From the NCBI GenBank assembly GCA_028698395.1, contig JAQVDG010000012.1, forward strand, positions 1 through 16,467: a stretch of 16,467 nt of DNA. The letters run 5' to 3'. Both the position numbers and the translations under genes were made by a program. Below are positions 14,539-16,467 of the stretch, piece after piece; position 1 is the stretch's first letter; every line of letters begins with the position of its first letter. Under the pieces are notes generated by a model. The model was not told where the DNA came from, searched no databases, and saw only the letters and a list, made by a program, of their open reading frames with translations. Source of the DNA: Weeksellaceae bacterium. Lineage in GTDB: Bacteria > Bacteroidota > Bacteroidia > Flavobacteriales > Weeksellaceae.

Positions 14539-15726
14539 ATGAAAACAGTTGTGATAGGATTATCCGGAGGAGTGGATTCCAGCGTAGCCGCTTATTTGCT
14601 GAAAGAACAAGGCTACAATGTCATCGGATTGTTTATGCGAAACTGGAACGATGCTTCGGTTACTTTGGAAGACGAATGCCCTTGGGTAGAAGACAGTGCA
14701 GATGCTCTGATGGTAGCCGAAAAATTGAATATCCCATTTCAAGTCATTGATTTGAGTGAAATTTACAAAGAACGAATTGTAGATTATATGTTCGCTGAAT
14801 ATGAAAAAGGAAGAACACCCAATCCGGATGTACTTTGCAACCGGGAAATAAAGTTCGATATTTTCCTGAAAACAGCTTTGGATTTAGGAGCTGACTTTGT
14901 TGCAACCGGACATTATGCAAGGCGAGAAGAAATTGACCAAAACGGAAAAAAAATCTATCGGTTACTTGCCGGAAAAGACAACAACAAAGACCAAAGTTAT
15001 TTTTTGTGCCAATTGACGCAAGAACAATTAAGCAAAGCCTTATTTCCCATTGGAGAATTAGAAAAACCGGAAGTACGAAGAATTGCAAAAGAACAAGACT
15101 TAGTTACCGCCGAGAAAAAAGATTCACAAGGATTATGTTTCATCGGAAAAGTAAGTTTGCCGGATTTTTTACAACAACAATTGAAACCCAAAACCGGTGA
15201 AATCATAGAAATCGCCAAAAACAATCCAATTTACAGTGCAGAATTACCGGAATTTCAATCAAAATGGGAAAAATTAGCTTTTGAATCCGAAGGTCATCAC
15301 TATGATAAAAGTTTAGGAAAAGTTGTAGGCAAACACGATGGCGCACATTATTTTACCAAAGGACAGCGAAAAGGTTTACGAGTAGGTGGAACACCTGAAC
15401 CTCTGTTCGTTTTGGATACAGATGTGGTTGAAAATATTATTTATACGGGACAAGGTGAATTCCATCCCGGATTATTGAAAAAAGCTTTATTCATTCGGGA
15501 AAATGAAATTCATTGGGTGCGTGAAGATTTAAAATTATATCCCGGTGAAACTAAAGAAGCTAAGGTCAGAATCCGGTACCGACAAGCATTGCAAAAAGCA
15601 GTTTTACACAAAGCAGAATCCGGAATGTACATTGAATTTGAACAAGCTCAAAAAGCCATTACCGAAGGTCAGTTCGCAGCTTGGTACTTAGATGACGAAT
15701 TGATAGGTTCCGGCGTAATAAATTGA
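14539..15726 (+). CDS. mnmA: tRNA-specific 2-thiouridylase MnmA
   Basis: Transfers sulfur to uridine 34 of tRNAs for Lys, Glu and Gln, using ATP to adenylate the base; cytosolic. The PP-loop SGGVDSS is at 9-15, and the two catalytic cysteines are Cys100 (in [12 protein letters not shown]) and Cys200 (in [15 protein letters not shown]). TGHYARR at 123-129 and [13 protein letters not shown] further on are family motifs of the central and C-terminal beta-barrel domains. At 395 residues it is longer than E. coli MnmA (368); the extra length includes a region near 38-50 (ECPWVEDS) and a linker near 225-260, both of which I recall in other Bacteroidota MnmA. The ATG is supported by the PP-loop position. 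Confidence 0.96.
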   Translation: MKTVVIGLSGGVDSSVAAYLLKEQGYNVIGLFMRNWNDASVTLEDECPWVEDSADALMVAEKLNIPFQVIDLSEIYKERIVDYMFAEYEKGRTPNPDVLCNREIKFDIFLKTALDLGADFVATGHYARREEIDQNGKKIYRLLAGKDNNKDQSYFLCQLTQEQLSKALFPIGELEKPEVRRIAKEQDLVTAEKKDSQGLCFIGKVSLPDFLQQQLKPKTGEIIEIAKNNPIYSAELPEFQSKWEKLAFESEGHHYDKSLGKVVGKHDGAHYFTKGQRKGLRVGGTPEPLFVLDTDVVENIIYTGQGEFHPGLLKKALFIRENEIHWVREDLKLYPGETKEAKVRIRYRQALQKAVLHKAESGMYIEFEQAQKAITEGQFAAWYLDDELIGSGVIN

Positions 15727-15755
15727 TTTTTTTAATCATCAAAATCATATCTTTG
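15723..15755 (+). promoter_or_regulatory. Promoter of hflX, overlapping the mnmA stop
   Basis: TTG at 15723-15725, a 22-bp spacer, and TATCTTTG at 15748-15755 (exact TAnnTTTG). The TTG overlaps the mnmA TGA. The -7 box ends 7 nt before the hflX ATG, so the leader would be only a few bases. Confidence 0.6.
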
Positions 15756-15762
15756 CCGGACT

Positions 15763-16467
15763 ATGCTGGAAAAAAAAGAAGCACAATACGAAAAAGTAGT
15801 TTTGATTGGATTAATCTCCCGGGAACAATCAGAAGAAAAATTAGAAGAATACATGGATGAACTTCAATTCCTCGCTTATACCGCAGGAGCTGAAGTGATA
15901 CAGCGTTTTACCCAAAAATTAGACCGCCCCGATCCTAAATATTTTGTAGGAAGTGGAAAATTAGAGGAAATCACACAATTTGTTGAAGAAAATGAAATTG
16001 ATACCGTGATTTTTGACGATGAATTAACACCGTCTCAATTAAAAAATATTGAAAAAGTAGTCAATCGGAAAATCATTGACCGAACACAGTTAATCTTAGA
16101 TATTTTTGCACAACGAGCCCAAACTTCGTATGCCCGAACTCAGGTAGAATTAGCACAATATGAATATTTATTGCCTCGATTAACCCGAATGTGGACACAC
16201 TTGGAGCGACAAAGAGGGGGAATCGGAATGAGAGGACCCGGAGAAACTGAAATTGAAACCGACCGACGAATCATCCGGGACAGAATTACTTTATTAAAAG
16301 AAAAATTAAAAACCATCGACAAACAAATGGCAACACAGCGTACTAACCGAGGAGCTATGGTGCGAGTGGCTTTGGTGGGTTATACCAATGTGGGAAAATC
16401 GACTTTGATGAATGTTTTGAGTAAATCCGAAGTTTTTGCAGAAGATAAATTATTTGCCACTTTGGAT
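15763..16467 (+). CDS. hflX: GTPase HflX, 5' part (runs off the right edge)
   Basis: Ribosome-associated GTPase that splits or rescues stalled 70S ribosomes, for example after heat or antibiotic stress. ATG at 15763 opens 235 codons with no stop to the window end. The N-terminal HflX domain shows YFVGSGKLEEI near 65 and IFDDELTPSQL near 85; a conserved loop reads GGIGMRGPGETEIETDRR near 157-174; then a charged helical linker; then the G domain begins with Walker A/G1 GYTNVGKS at 206-213 and the switch I start DKLFATLD at the last residues. G2 to G4 and the C-terminus lie outside. The frame is unbroken, so there is no sign of damage. It starts 36 nt after mnmA but has its own promoter. Confidence 0.95.
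   Translation, partial: MLEKKEAQYEKVVLIGLISREQSEEKLEEYMDELQFLAYTAGAEVIQRFTQKLDRPDPKYFVGSGKLEEITQFVEENEIDTVIFDDELTPSQLKNIEKVVNRKIIDRTQLILDIFAQRAQTSYARTQVELAQYEYLLPRLTRMWTHLERQRGGIGMRGPGETEIETDRRIIRDRITLLKEKLKTIDKQMATQRTNRGAMVRVALVGYTNVGKSTLMNVLSKSEVFAEDKLFATLD

Noticed and set aside
14457..14750. 97-codon plus-strand frame overlapping the start of mnmA
   Set aside because: It runs through the mnmA promoter and then out of frame across the conserved PP-loop region; a shadow frame.
1..16467. Searched by eye for tRNA, rRNA, CRISPR, insertion sequences, phage genes and defence systems
   Set aside because: Nothing found. All sizeable frames are core genes, and the only unknown proteins are small membrane proteins, so I do not claim a new system here.

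Overview
The window looks like a stretch of core chromosome from a member of the Bacteroidota, most likely class Flavobacteriia. Several lines of evidence agree: low G+C (roughly 36% by eye), Bacteroidota-type promoter boxes (TTG or TTTG, about 20 bp, then TAnnTTTG), a DUF4293 gene divergent from rho, a Rho with a long N/Q/H/K-rich insertion, an OlsF-like acyltransferase fusion, and a probable type IX secretion C-terminal signal at the left edge. I see no insertion sequence, prophage, CRISPR array, rRNA or tRNA. Family-level placement is not possible from this window alone.

Left part (1-3699). The tail of a plus-strand gene (1-54) meets a minus-strand pair, aspartate kinase followed by a two-domain lipid acyltransferase, joined by a one-base TAATG overlap. 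A DUF4293 membrane protein lies upstream on the same strand and is separated from the pair by a clear hairpin-plus-T terminator.

Middle (3700-7215). rho runs rightward behind a leader of about 135 nt that holds an undescribed 35-codon ORF. A YjjG-like HAD nucleotidase follows. It converges, with 6 bases between the stops, on a rhomboid protease at the end of the leftward topoisomerase IV operon.

Topoisomerase block (6523-12232, minus). The order is parE, a small unrecognised membrane protein, parC, rhomboid. Gaps are 3-9 bp, so one transcript is likely. A textbook promoter (TTTG-N20-TATTTTTG) sits 4 nt before the second in-frame ATG of parE, which fixes the start and shows that the longest possible parE reading frame is too long.

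Right part (12233-16467, plus). A 310-bp divergent intergenic region (12197-12506) holds the parE promoter, a 50-codon start-less reading frame, and the promoter of a DUF2975 membrane protein. That promoter is flanked by two TAAATATTTA palindromes exactly 21 bp apart, a candidate operator for the small XRE regulator encoded next. A PLP aminotransferase (YbdL-like), mnmA (tRNA 2-thiouridylase) and the 5' 235 codons of hflX follow. hflX runs off the window.

The genes are mostly housekeeping: transcription termination, chromosome decatenation, tRNA modification, ribosome rescue, aspartate-family amino acids and membrane lipids. The parts I think deserve a second look are (i) -7 boxes only 4-7 nt upstream of start codons at parE, mnmA and hflX, implying leaderless or near-leaderless mRNAs, (ii) the rho leader ORF, (iii) the disordered insertion in Rho, (iv) the paired palindromes over the DUF2975/XRE promoter, and (v) the orphan reading frame between parE and DUF2975.
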